Below are positions 8,430-20,400 of a DNA stretch of 58,204 nucleotides, piece after piece. Under the pieces are notes generated by a model. It was not told where the DNA came from. It made no database searches and worked only from the letters and a program-made list of their open reading frames with translations. The stretch is taken from positions 1-58,204 of the forward strand of contig JAIYBC010000021.1 in the NCBI GenBank assembly GCA_027488845.1. The letters run 5' to 3'. Source of the DNA: Verrucomicrobiales bacterium. GTDB lineage: Bacteria > Verrucomicrobiota > Verrucomicrobiia > Limisphaerales > UBA9464. The translations under genes and the position numbers were made by a program. Every line of letters begins with the position of its first letter. The first letter of the stretch is position 1.

Positions 8430-11400
8430 GTGAGCCAAACAACAGCGCCCCGAGCGAATCCGTTCCTACTCCCAATCCTCCTCGCAAGCCTGGCCGGCAG
8501 TGCCTTTTCGGAAGGCGTTCCCCAGGGCACCATCCCAGGGACCATCGTCTACAGTTCCGGCGATGCCGCCACGGGAGTGATCCGATTCGCAAACGGTAAC
8601 GGCAATGCTGACATCCCGATTACCGTGGGTACTCGTCCCCGTTTGTCGCCGGACGGGAACCATCTGTTGTTCCGACGCGGCGCCGCCGGCGACGTGAACT
8701 ACAGTTCGGTCTGGATTCGCAATCTTCAGACCGGGACCGAGACGAGGATCCACGAAAACGGCCAGCCCTTGGTGGGCATGGACTGGTTGAGGGACGGCTC
8801 AGGGTACGTCTACGACTGGTACTGCGGCATCTACCGTCGGAACCGGGACGGTACCGGAGAAGTCCGGCTCTTCGAGACTCATTGCTGGGACGACGCCCCC
8901 TCCGTGCATCCGGACGGCAGCCGCTTCGTCTTCCACAACCTTCAAACCGACGGCCTCCTGACTGCGGCGATCGACGGAAACGCCCGGGCCGCGCTGCCCG
9001 GGGCGTTGGTAAACGGCAGCGTCAACGGCTCGGACGTTTGGCCGGCTTGGTCCCCGGACGGAACCCGTCTGGTGGCCGCCAACGGAAACGCGCTCGTGCG
9101 CATCGATGGCGACGGGTCCGGTCGGACCAACCTGCTGTCCCAAACTGGCCGTTGGATTGCCGCCCCGGTCAACGGCATCGCCCTCGTTCCGGCCTGGTCG
9201 CCTGACGGCCACTGGGTCGTGGCCAGCCTGGTCGTGGACGGTGAGCCTGGCATCTACGCGGTGGCCTCCGACGGCTCCGGGGCGATCCGGAAGGTGGTCG
9301 ACCCCGCCGGCCGCGCCCCGGCGGATTGGGTCGGATCCGTCGCCGCCTGGGTCGCCCCCCAAGCCGTGCAGGTCGCCGAACTGGGAATCTCCTCGGAAAC
9401 GCCGGGCCAGGCGCCCGTTTCGCGCCCGTCCGTCTTGGGATTCCAAGTGCGCAACGAAGGCTCCCTCACCGCGACCAACACCTCGGTAACCATCCCGGTC
9501 CCGGCCGGGCTCGACATCGTCTCCGCCACGGTGACCTCCGGGACGGCCCAGGTCGTGGGACGGGAGGTGCGTGCGACCGTTTCGCGTCTCGCGGCGGGAG
9601 GATCCATCCGGCTTCAACTGACCGTTGTTCCGACCGTGCCGGGAATCTTCGAACTCGTTGGAACGGTGGCTCCCCTCGTTCCGGACGGCGCCTTCAACAA
9701 CGCCACCACCGCACGTCTCTCCGCCGCCGAGGGCTTCTCCGGGTCCGTGGAACTGCCCGGCCAGGTCCGGGAGTATTCCTTCCGGGTCGCGGAAGGCGCG
9801 CCCCATCTCTACGTGTTCGACGCGCTGACCGACCGACAGGATCTCGCCTGGAGGCTCGTCTCCGACCGCTGCGGGAACAACCCCGAACAGAGCTTCGTCT
9901 ACTCCGACGGCGACCGGATCTCCGACATCGGCTCCATCCTTGAGCTGACACCGGGGGAACACCGGATCCAGGTGCGGGCCAACGACGGCGGCACCGGGGT
10001 CTTCGCCTTCAACTTCCTGCGCCTTGCCGACGCGCCGTTGCTGACCGTCGGCGCGGTGGCCGCGGCGGATCTGGTCCCGGGCAATTCGACCCGGACCCAC
10101 CAGTTCTCGGCCGCCGCAGGCGACCGCATGCGTGTCCGGCTCTCCCCCACCAACGCACCCGGCCTCCGATACCGTGTGGTGGATCCCTTCGGACGGGTCC
10201 TTGAAGGCGGATACGGAGAGGGCTCGCCCTTCGTCATCCATGCCACCGGCAACCACTTCCTCTTGGTCGAGGGCAACATCACCCGAGGGGCCTTCCCTGG
10301 AAGCTACGGAATCGAGGTCCGACGCGAGGGTTTCAGCCCGATCGTGACCGCCACCTCGGAACTCGCCCTGGGAACCGCCTTCCGGATCACCAATTCCGCC
10401 CCTTTCACCAACTCCTGGAGGTTCACCCTGCCCGCGGCCGCGCGGCTCTCCTTCACGCCCTTGGAACCCAATTCGAGGGTCCGCTGGCAATTGGTCGGCC
10501 CCAAGGGACCCTCGGATATCCGCCGTTTCGTCGACGACAACTGGTACCTCTTCGATTCCCCGGCAGGCGAGTATCAGCTGACGACCTGGAGCACGGACTC
10601 GGGCGAACAGGTCCACGCCGGCGTGCTCCGCGACCTCGCCTCGGCTCCGGTCGCTTCGCTGGACACCGAGATTTCCGTGACCAATGCCCCAGCCAACGAC
10701 GACCGGTTCCTGCGGATTCCGCTGCTGGCGGGCCAATCGATCCACCTCGGCGCCCGGACGCAGTCGGGATTCGTCTACGGCGCAACCTGGGCCCTGTTCG
10801 ATCCGAACCTGCAGTTCGCCCGGAACTCCAACTGCAACGAACTCCAAGGAGGCTTCAACGACCTGGGCGTCTTCACGGCTCCGTCCAGCGGCGAATACCT
10901 TCTCGGCCTGGGCTCCTACGTCTACGAAGGCGCGACGGAGGCCACCCGGGTGCTCCGGATCAGCGGCGTCACCAACCGGACACAGGCCATCGCACTGGGT
11001 GAACTCGTCACCGGCACGATCGAGACCTCCGGACAGGTCCGCACCCACCGCTTCGACGTCGACGTTCCTCGCCGCGTCTCGCTCGACCTCATGAGCACCG
11101 AGACCGCGAATTGGCGCCTCGTGGGGCCCTCCGGCGACATCGCTTCGTCCTCCTTCGTCTCCGATGGCTGGAGGATCTTCGACCTCGTCCCCGGCGAACA
11201 CGCGCTCGTCGTGACCGGACGGAACTCGGACACGCCTCCCTACCGATTCCGTCTGCTCGACCTCGCCAGCGGCCCGGTGCTCGCGGTCGGCTCCACTTCG
11301 ACCAACACCATCTCCCCGGCGAACGGCACCATCGTCCGCACCGTGAACCTGGCCGCCGGCCGCCGCCTGTTCCTCGAGGCGGTCTCCAACTCGGCTTTCC

Positions 11401-14400
11401 CTCGCTATGGTGTTCCCTACTGGACCCTCGTGGCCCCGGACGGCTCCCAGGTGTTCGACACCTCCTTCCGGGACTCCGGCGTTTTCGTCACCTCCCAGGC
11501 GGGTGCCTACCGGCTTCTCATCGGCGGCGGCGTCTACGAGGACCCAGCCACCTCGGGCGCGGTGGTCTTCCGCCTGAACGGGGTCGCCGACACCACCGCC
11601 TCCCTGGCCCTCGACACGCCCGTGGACGGCGCCGTCGGAGGACCGGGCGCGGTCAACCGCTACACGTTCAACGCGGCGGGGCCGCTCCGGATCTCCATCG
11701 ATCCCCTGACGAACTCGCCCGCCCGCTTCACGCTCGAGGGACCTGCCGGGAACGTCGTGCAGGGCTCCTTCAACTCGGACTCCTGGTGGATCCAGGACCT
11801 GATCCCGGGAGCCTATACGCTCAGCGTGTTCGGCTCCGGCAATGCCACCCCTTCCTACCGCTTCCAGGTGGTCACCGCGTCTGCGGGACCGCTGTTGACG
11901 GTCGGCACCACGAACCAACTCTCCTTCGGCAGCGGCCGTGCGACCCGCTTTGCCCGTTACAACCTCATCGCAGGCCAGCGCCTGGTCGCCGACGTGGTGG
12001 ACCGGACGGGATGGACCGGCTCGAGGCCCGCGTGGCGCCTGGTCGGGCCCAACGGCGTGGACGTCTTCGACCAGTCCGCGAACCTCTCCGCGCCCTGGGT
12101 CACGCCCGTGACCGGCACCTACACCCTGGCGGTCGGTGGGGCGCTCTGGGAGACGGGGGAACCGAGCAGCCTCACCTGGGCGGTCCGTGAGTCGCCGTCC
12201 ACCGGCGTTCCGTTGGCCCTTGGTGCAACGGTCGAAGGACGGATCGACGTTCCCGGCCAGCAGGTCGTCTACGGCTTCCAGGTCGCAACGGCCGGGCTCC
12301 ACCATTTCGACAGCCTCGCGAATTCGTCCCTGAACTGGCGCATTGACGGACCGGCGGGATACGTCGCCGGAACCACCTTCAGCAACGACCAGCCCTGGGC
12401 TTGGCGCCTCGTTCCGGGAGACTACACGGTGACCGTCTCCGGCTCGGGTGAGACCGTGGGCGGCTATGCTTTCCGCATCCTGGCCTTGGACTCGGCCCCG
12501 GCACTCGCCCTTGGCACGGAAACCAGCGTCGGCTTCCAGCCGCCGAACGGGGCGTTCGCCTACTCCATCGAACTCTCCGCCGGACAGACCCTCACCAACC
12601 GCTTCCTTGGCCTGAGCAACCTCGTCAGCCGGCCGGTCTGGGCCTGGATCGACCCATCGGGACGTCAACTCCTCCACGAGTCTCTCTCCGGAACCCGGAC
12701 CTTCTCCACCCGCCTGCCCGGCCGGCACGCCTTGCTCCTCCTCGGCGGAATCGGCGAATCCGCCACGAACGCCAGCTTCCGGTTCCAGGTCGACAACGGC
12801 GGCGTCACACCCCTGCCCGCCTACGACGGCTCGCCACTCGCTTTCGACTCGATCGTGGAGGGCAGCCTGGCCGACTCGAACGAGACCAACGCCTTCACCT
12901 TCACGCTCTCGGCTCCCACCTTCATCGGCCTCGACGTCCTCACCAACACCACCGCGCGGTGGCAACTCCGGAACCGGGACGGAATCATCGTCAACAACGA
13001 GACCCTCACCTCAGCCGACTGGGACGCCCGGACCTACCGGTTCTTCATGGCTGAGCAGGGTGACTACCAGCTCGTGGTCCGCGGGCCGGGACCGTTCCGT
13101 TTCCGCCTGATGCGTGGTTCGGATGCGCCGCTGATCGCCCTCGACACCGACATCCGGATCACCAACTCGCCCGCGATCTCCGCCTCGATGCGGCGCTTCC
13201 GCGGAACCGCCGGCCAGACGGTCCGATACCTCGGCCAGACCGCCGAAGGTTGGTCCCAGCGGCCACTGTTCACGGTCTTCCGCCCTTCAGGCGGCTATTT
13301 CCAGACGACCTACGTCGACTCGACGCCCGGTGTCTGGACGCTGACGGAGTCCGGGGAGTACCTGATGCTCTTCGGCGGGCCTGAATCCGAGACCTCCGAC
13401 GCGGCCTCCTTCGGTTTCCGACTGCACACCGTCCGCACGACCACCTCCGCCATCGCGTTCAACACCCCGGTCCACGCCACGATCCCGGGTCCCAACGGCA
13501 CGGTCTCCTACACCTTCCGCCTGAACGAGACCCGGCGCCTGCTCTTGGACACGCTGACCAACGCGAGCGTCTACTACACCCTCCGTCGCCCGGACCAGAT
13601 CGTCCGGAACAACGAATGGCTGCCCTACGCCGACATCGACTCCAACCCGGCGTCGGGTGCCGTCCCGATCGAGGTTCCGGCCGGCGACTACACGCTGTCC
13701 TTCGACACCGCCGGCAATGTCGCCGCACCGGACTTCGACTTCGTGCTCTGGGATGTCGACGCCGTCGCCCGCCCCATCACGCCGGGCACCCTGATCACCT
13801 CGACCAACACCCCGGCCAACGCCAGCGCGCTCTACCGTTTCGAGGCGGCCGCCGGGGATGCCTTCGTGGTCGACGGACGGAACGTCGACGGCTACGTCAA
13901 TCCCACCTACGTCGACTGGTTCCAACCGCTGCGCAGCGGACAGGACCTCGGCACGGTGCAGCGGATGGGCAACCCGTTCACCGTAACCCACGCCGGGACC
14001 CAGTTCCTGCACGTCAGCGGTTCGTCGTGGATCGAAGCGGCGGCCGGCGTCCATCGGTTCGTGCTCTGGGACCTCCAGGACACGGAGTCCTTGCTGACCT
14101 TGGGCGAGGCCACCGAAGGCGCGATCGTCGCCCCGGGAACCCGCTCGGTCTTCCGGTTCCAGCTTCCCGCGGACGCCCTGCTTCTGGTCGACAACCTCAG
14201 GACGCCTTCCGACACCGTCTACCACTCCCTGTCCTCCGAGGGCTCCGACGTGTACACCGACCGGACGCTCCAGAACGTCGAGTGGAGCTTTGGCTACCAA
14301 CTCATCCGTGCGGAGGCTGGGCTCCATCGGCTCGCGTTCCGCATGGGAGGCGCCGACACCAACAGCTTCCGTTTCCGCGTCATCGACGCCACGGGTGCGC

Positions 14401-17400
14401 CATCGATCGGCCTCGGATCGTCCGTCGAGGTCCGCTTCCCGGTCGCCCAAGGCACCGAGGTCCGCCGGTTCTCCGCCAACGCCGGTGACCGCTTCTTCTT
14501 CCGGTCGTTGTCCAGCGTCGGATTCACGGACCGGCCGTATGCGCGGATCTACGCCCAAGACGGCACCCTGGTCTGGGAAGCCTATCCGGACCGGGACCGA
14601 GACACGCAGACGCTGCCGAGGACCGGGAACTACTTCGTGGTCCTGAACTCCTTCGGGCATCAGGCTGGGGTCACGCCGGTGCTGCGGTTCCAGATGGTCC
14701 CGGTCACGCCGGTTACGCCGGAGCCGCTCTTCGAGACGTCGACCTCGCCCGATCTGCAGGTGACCGCCGTCACGCCTTCGCCGGCGACGACCACCTCGGG
14801 CGGCCAGGTGGAAGTCCGCTGGACCGTCCGAAACGCCGGCGACGCCGCGGCCACGAACGCCTTCAACGACCGCATCGTGATCCGGAACCCGGAAGGTGCG
14901 GCGCTCGTCAGCCGCGTCGCCGGGGACGCCAGGGCCCCGCTCGCTCCGGGCTCGCAGATCGAACGTACCGCCACCCTCCGTCTTCCCGAGGGCGTCGCGG
15001 CCACCGGCAACCTGGAGGTGACGGTGACCGCCGACGCCGCGGACTCGGTCGCCGAGGCGAATGCCTACGGCACGGGTGAGTCGAACAACAGCCGCACAGC
15101 CGCCTTGGTCTCGACCTTCGCCGACTATCCCGACCTGGTCGTGAGGAACCTTTCCGCAACCCCGTCCTCCGGATGGCTTCCGACCCAGTCGGTCACCTTG
15201 CGCTGGGCCGTGACCAACATCGGCCTCCGGTCGGCCTCGGGCCCCTGGACCGCACAGGTCGTGGTCAGCAACACGGCCCGGCGCCTGACGCTCCTCACCA
15301 CCGAGGTCGCCTTCCCCACCGTGGACCTCGCCCCGGGCACCGGCACCAACCGCACCGTCACCTTCTCCCTGCCGGACACCGCCAACGTCTACGGCGCCCT
15401 CGAAGTGAGGGTGCTGGAGGACGCCGCGGGCCAGCTGGCCGAGTACAACCTCGACGACACGGCCGAGGCGAACAACGCCGCCGGACTCCAGATCGAGAGC
15501 GCGCCGGACCTCGCCGTGGTCTCCGTCCTCGGACCCGACTTCGCGGAACCCGGCGTGCCCTTCCAGGTGATCACGCTGCTGACCAACCGCGGCACCGTGG
15601 CCCTTTCCGGCACCTGGCAGAACGCCCTCTCGGTCAGCGTCGACGCCTCGCCCGGGGACGACACCCTGCTACAGACCGAATCGGTCACCGCCACGATCCC
15701 CGCCGGCGGCAGCCTCCGGAGGACCAATTCCGTCGCGGTGCCCGAACTCGGTGACGCCGGGACCCTCCGCCTGGTCGCTCGCGCCGACATCGGCAACGCC
15801 ATCCCGGAATCCGACGAGGACAACAACACCGGCATCGCCGCCACGACCACCACGGTTCCCCTGCGGCTCGGCATCCGGCTGAACTCGCCGACCACCCGCG
15901 AGGACGCCGGGGTCGCCGTCGCAGGCACCGTCTCGCGCAACGGCCCCAGGACCGCCGCCCTGACCGTCCTCCTTTCCAACTCCGATCCCACGGAACTGAC
16001 CGTCCCGAACTCCGTCGTGATTCCCGCGGGCCAGACGACCGCCGCCTTCGAGGTCACGTCCCGTCCAGACGAGGACTATGACGGTCCCGTCTCCGTCTCG
16101 CTCGGCGCCGACGCCGCCGGTTTCGAAGGCGACACGACCACCATCACCGTCCTCGACGACGACGTCGCGCGCCTGGTGTTCCAGGTGGCGGCGACCAACG
16201 TCGTGGAAGGCCGGACACTCGCGGCGACCGTGAGCCGCATCCCGGCCTCGGCCGCCCCGCTGACGGTCCAGCTCACCAGCGCCGACTCCTCGCAGCTCTC
16301 GGTGCCTGGCACCGTGACCATCCCCGCCGGCGAGTCCCTGCGGGCCTTCACCCTGAACGCCGTCGAGGACACCCTCGTCGAACGCACCAACAGCTACACC
16401 GTCACCGCGGCGGCGGCCGGGTTCGCCCCGGCTTCGGTGAGCGTCTCGGTCGAGGACAACGATCGCCCCGCCGTCTCGCTCTCGCTCACCTCCCGCACCG
16501 TCAGCGAAGGCGCGGGTCCCAACGCCACCACCGCCACCCTCACCCGTTCTCCGGTCACCTCGAGGGCGGTCACCGTGGCCATGGTCAGCGGTGATCCCAA
16601 CGCAGTCCGCGTGCCCACTTCGGTCGTCATCCCGGCCAATGGCGCCTCCGTCAGCTTCCCGGTCGCCGCGGTCGACAACGCGATCGTGGACGGAAGCCGC
16701 GTGGTGACGCTTGGCGGCTCCGTGCTCGACTCGGTCACTGGCTCCGCGGTCGCGGAGATCGCGCCGGATGTCCTCACCGTGACCGACAACGACGGACCGA
16801 CCTTGATCGTGTTCCTCGAGGACGAGGTCGTCCCCGAGGGCCGCAACCCCGCGACCCGCGGCTCCGTGCTCCGCAACACCTCCACCGAGTCCACGTTGAC
16901 GGTGAACCTCGCGTCATCGGTCGTCGCCGAGGCGCGTGTCCCGGCGAGCGTCACGATTCCGGCCGGCACCAACCGCGTCGACTTCGAGGTGGCCTCCGTC
17001 AACGACGGCGTCTCCGACGGCAACCGCACGGTCACGATCACGGCCACGGCGCCCGGCTTCACCACCGGCACCACCCAGCTCGTGGTCAGCGACGCCGACC
17101 GACCTGACCTCGTCGTCAGCCGGATCCAGATCCCGGCCGAGTCGGTGACCGGCGGCCAGGTCGCCGTCGCCTTCCGCGTCGAGAACCGCGGCGTGGTGGC
17201 GTCCACCAACCCGATCGTCCAGCGGGCGTACCTGTCCTCCGACAACGTCCTCGGCAACGACACCCTGGCGGCGCAGATCACCCATGAAGGTGCGATTCCC
17301 GCCGGCGGGTTCATCGAACAGACGCTGAACCTCCGCCTGCCGGACCAGCCCGGAGCCTACTTCGTCATCCTCCAGGCCGACTCGACCGACCGGGTCGTCG

Positions 17401-20400
17401 AACTCCTGGAGAACAACAACACGAGGATCTCCGACACCGCGACCGTCTCCGGTCCTTCCTACAACGCCATGGTCTCCACCACCGCGGGAACGGTCCTTCC
17501 CGGCACGGTGATCCCGCTGTCCGGAAACGCGACCCGGGTGGCCGACGGCTCGCCGGCCCGCTCGGTGCCGGTCGTCATCCACCTGCGGGTCCGCGGGTTC
17601 AGCCGGACCATCCGCGCCACGACCGACGTCAACGGCCGGTTCGCCGGCGAGTTCCTTCCCCTGCCCAGCGAGGCCGGCCACTACGAGATAGCCGCCGCCT
17701 ATCCGGGGCTGCCGATGCCCGCCGTCCAGGACGACTTCACCATCCTAGGCGTCGACTCCACCGGTTTCGGAACGGTGACCGTGGTCGAGGGGTCGAATGT
17801 GACCGCGACCTCGCAGCTGAGGAACCTGGCCGACCAGGCGCTCACCGGCGTCGGCGTCAGCGTCGTGACCAACCACCCCAGCGTGAACGTGACGGCCCGC
17901 CTCGGGACGAACCGGCTGGGGGCCAACGCCACCACGGAGATCGAGGTCCTGGTGACCGCCGTGAACACCACGGCGGCCCGTTCGACCGCCATCCTGCGCG
18001 TCACCACCACCGAGGGCGTGTCCCTGGACCTCGTCGTGCCGATCCAGCAGGAGCGCCTGACGCCGCGCCTCACGGTCAACCCGGGCCGGCTCGAGCAGCC
18101 GATGCTGCGCGGGCGCTCCACCACGGTGACCTTCGCCGTGCGCAACGACGGCGGGGCCGACACCGGCCCGTTGGACGTGCTGATCCCCGGCAACCCGTGG
18201 CTCAGCCTCGCCTCCCCCGGACGTCTCGACTCGCTTCCCCCGGGTTCCAACACCGTGGTCACCCTGCGTCTCAATCCGGCGGCCGACCTGCCCTTGGGCG
18301 ACTACCCCGGCACCGTGGCCCTCAACAGCCGCCTCGCGGCCGTGGCCGTCCCGTTCGAGTTCCGCTGCACCAGCGACGGACGCGGTGAGCTGCATCTGGT
18401 CGCCGAGGACGAGTACACCTACTTCGCCGCCGGCGGACCGCGCCTCACCAACGCCCTCGTCGTCCTCCGCGAGGCCCTTGGCGGCGCCGGCGTGGCGACC
18501 AACCGCACCGACGCGGACGGTCAGGTGCTGTTCACCAACCTCGTCGAGGCCTACTACCTCGTCGACGTGACGGCCGACGCCCACACGGCCTTCCGCCAAT
18601 CCGCCCTCGTGCCGGCGGGCGGCCGCACCAACATCACGGCGTTCCTGCCGCGCGAATCCGTCCGGTACAACTTCACCGTCACACCGACCACGGTCGAAGA
18701 CCGCTACAGCATCGAGATCGAGAGCACCTTCGAGACTCAGATACCGATGCCGGTGGTGACCATAACCCCGGCCTCGCTCGACATCGCGCAGTTCCCCGGC
18801 GAGGAGTTCCAGGTCGAGTTCACCATCGAGAACCACGGCCTCATCAACGCCGAGAACCTCGTCTTCGACTTCCCCCAGGGTGAGTCCTTCACCGTCACGC
18901 CGCTGATCACCGACCTCGGCACCCTGGCCGCGCGGACCTCCATCCGGGTTCCCGCGATCATCCGACGTCTCCCCGCCGGGGTCGCCGGCGCCGGCGCCGG
19001 CGACTCCAAGGCCGCAGCGGCACGCTTCGGCCGTGCAAAGGGTTGGCAGGACGGCCGCTGCTCGGTGACCGCCCGGATGCTCTGGGAGTACCTCTGCGGC
19101 CCCAACGTGGTGAACCGGCAGACCTCCTCCTACGTTTTCGACTCCACCGGCTGCGACCTCGTGGACCTCTACTTCCAGGTGTACGAGCTGGTTCCCCTCG
19201 CTGGCGGAACGCTGACCACGGATGAATTCGCCGACTACCTGGACCAACTGCAGCCGGTGCTCGGCTTCGAGGCGCCTCCGGGCTACGAGTTCCGCTGCCG
19301 CACCAATCCCCCGCCGGCCAGCCTCACCGGCCCCAAGGCGGCCACCGGCATCTCCTCCAAGTCGCGTCGCACCGGGCTGCCGTTCTGGGAGACGCCCAAG
19401 GCCGGCAACGAAACCTGTGCCCGAGTCCGGCTTCGCATCGATCAGCGGGCGGTCCTCACCCGGGACGCCTTCAACGCGCGGCTCGAGATGGAGAACGACA
19501 CGGATGAACCCATCGAGAACCTCTTCATCACCCTCGACGTCCGCGACGTGAACGGCGAGACCGTCACCACCCGTTTTGGGATCCGTGAGGCTGAACTCGC
19601 CGGGATCACCGGCGTCGGCGGCGCCGGCACCCTCGGCATCCGCGCGACGGGAACCGCCTCCTGGATCATCATCCCGACCCTCGACGCCGCGCCGACCAAC
19701 GGCGAGGCCTTCTACCTCGTCGGGGGCACCATGACCTACCGCCAGGGCGGCCTCGACATCGCCGTCCCGCTCGCCCCGGCCCCGATCCGGGTGTTCCCGC
19801 AGCCTGAGCTGCAGATCCGCTACTTCCACGACCGTGACGTCTTCGCCGACGATCCGTTCACCGACGAGATCGAGCCGAGCGTCCCCTACAGCCTCGTCGC
19901 GCAGGTCAACAACGTCGGCTACGGCGACGCCCGCAACCTCGTGATCGAGGGCGGCGAGCCCCAGATCATCGACAACGAGAAGGGTCTCATCATCGAGTTC
20001 GTCACCCTCGGCGCGCAGGTCGAGGAGCGGCTGCTCGCGCCTTCGCTCCGTGTGGATCTGGGCGAGATCCCCGCCGGCTCCAACCGGGTCGGACGCTGGG
20101 TCTTCACTTCAAGCCTCCAAGGCAGCTTCACCAACTTCACGGCGAACTTCCGCCACCTCGACGCCCTCGGGGTCGAACGGCTCTCGCTCCTGCGGTCGGT
20201 GGAGATCCACGAGCTCTCCCACATCGTCCAGGACACCCGCCTCAATCCAGACGGGCGGGCGGACTTCCTCGCGAACGACGTACCGGACCCGGGTCTGGTT
20301 CCGGACACGCTGTACCTCAGCGACGGACGCGTGATGCCGGTCGTCGCCGGCTCGGTGACCTCCGTGGGCCCCGCCCCGGTCCCGGGCAACCTGAGCGTGA

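Noticed and set aside
8799-12965. Very long minus-strand open frame (1,388 codons) opposite the giant gene
   Set aside because: It is a GC-driven shadow: composition is Arg/Gly/Asp/Val-rich with no domain pattern, while the plus strand shows regular domain repeats and a signal peptide.
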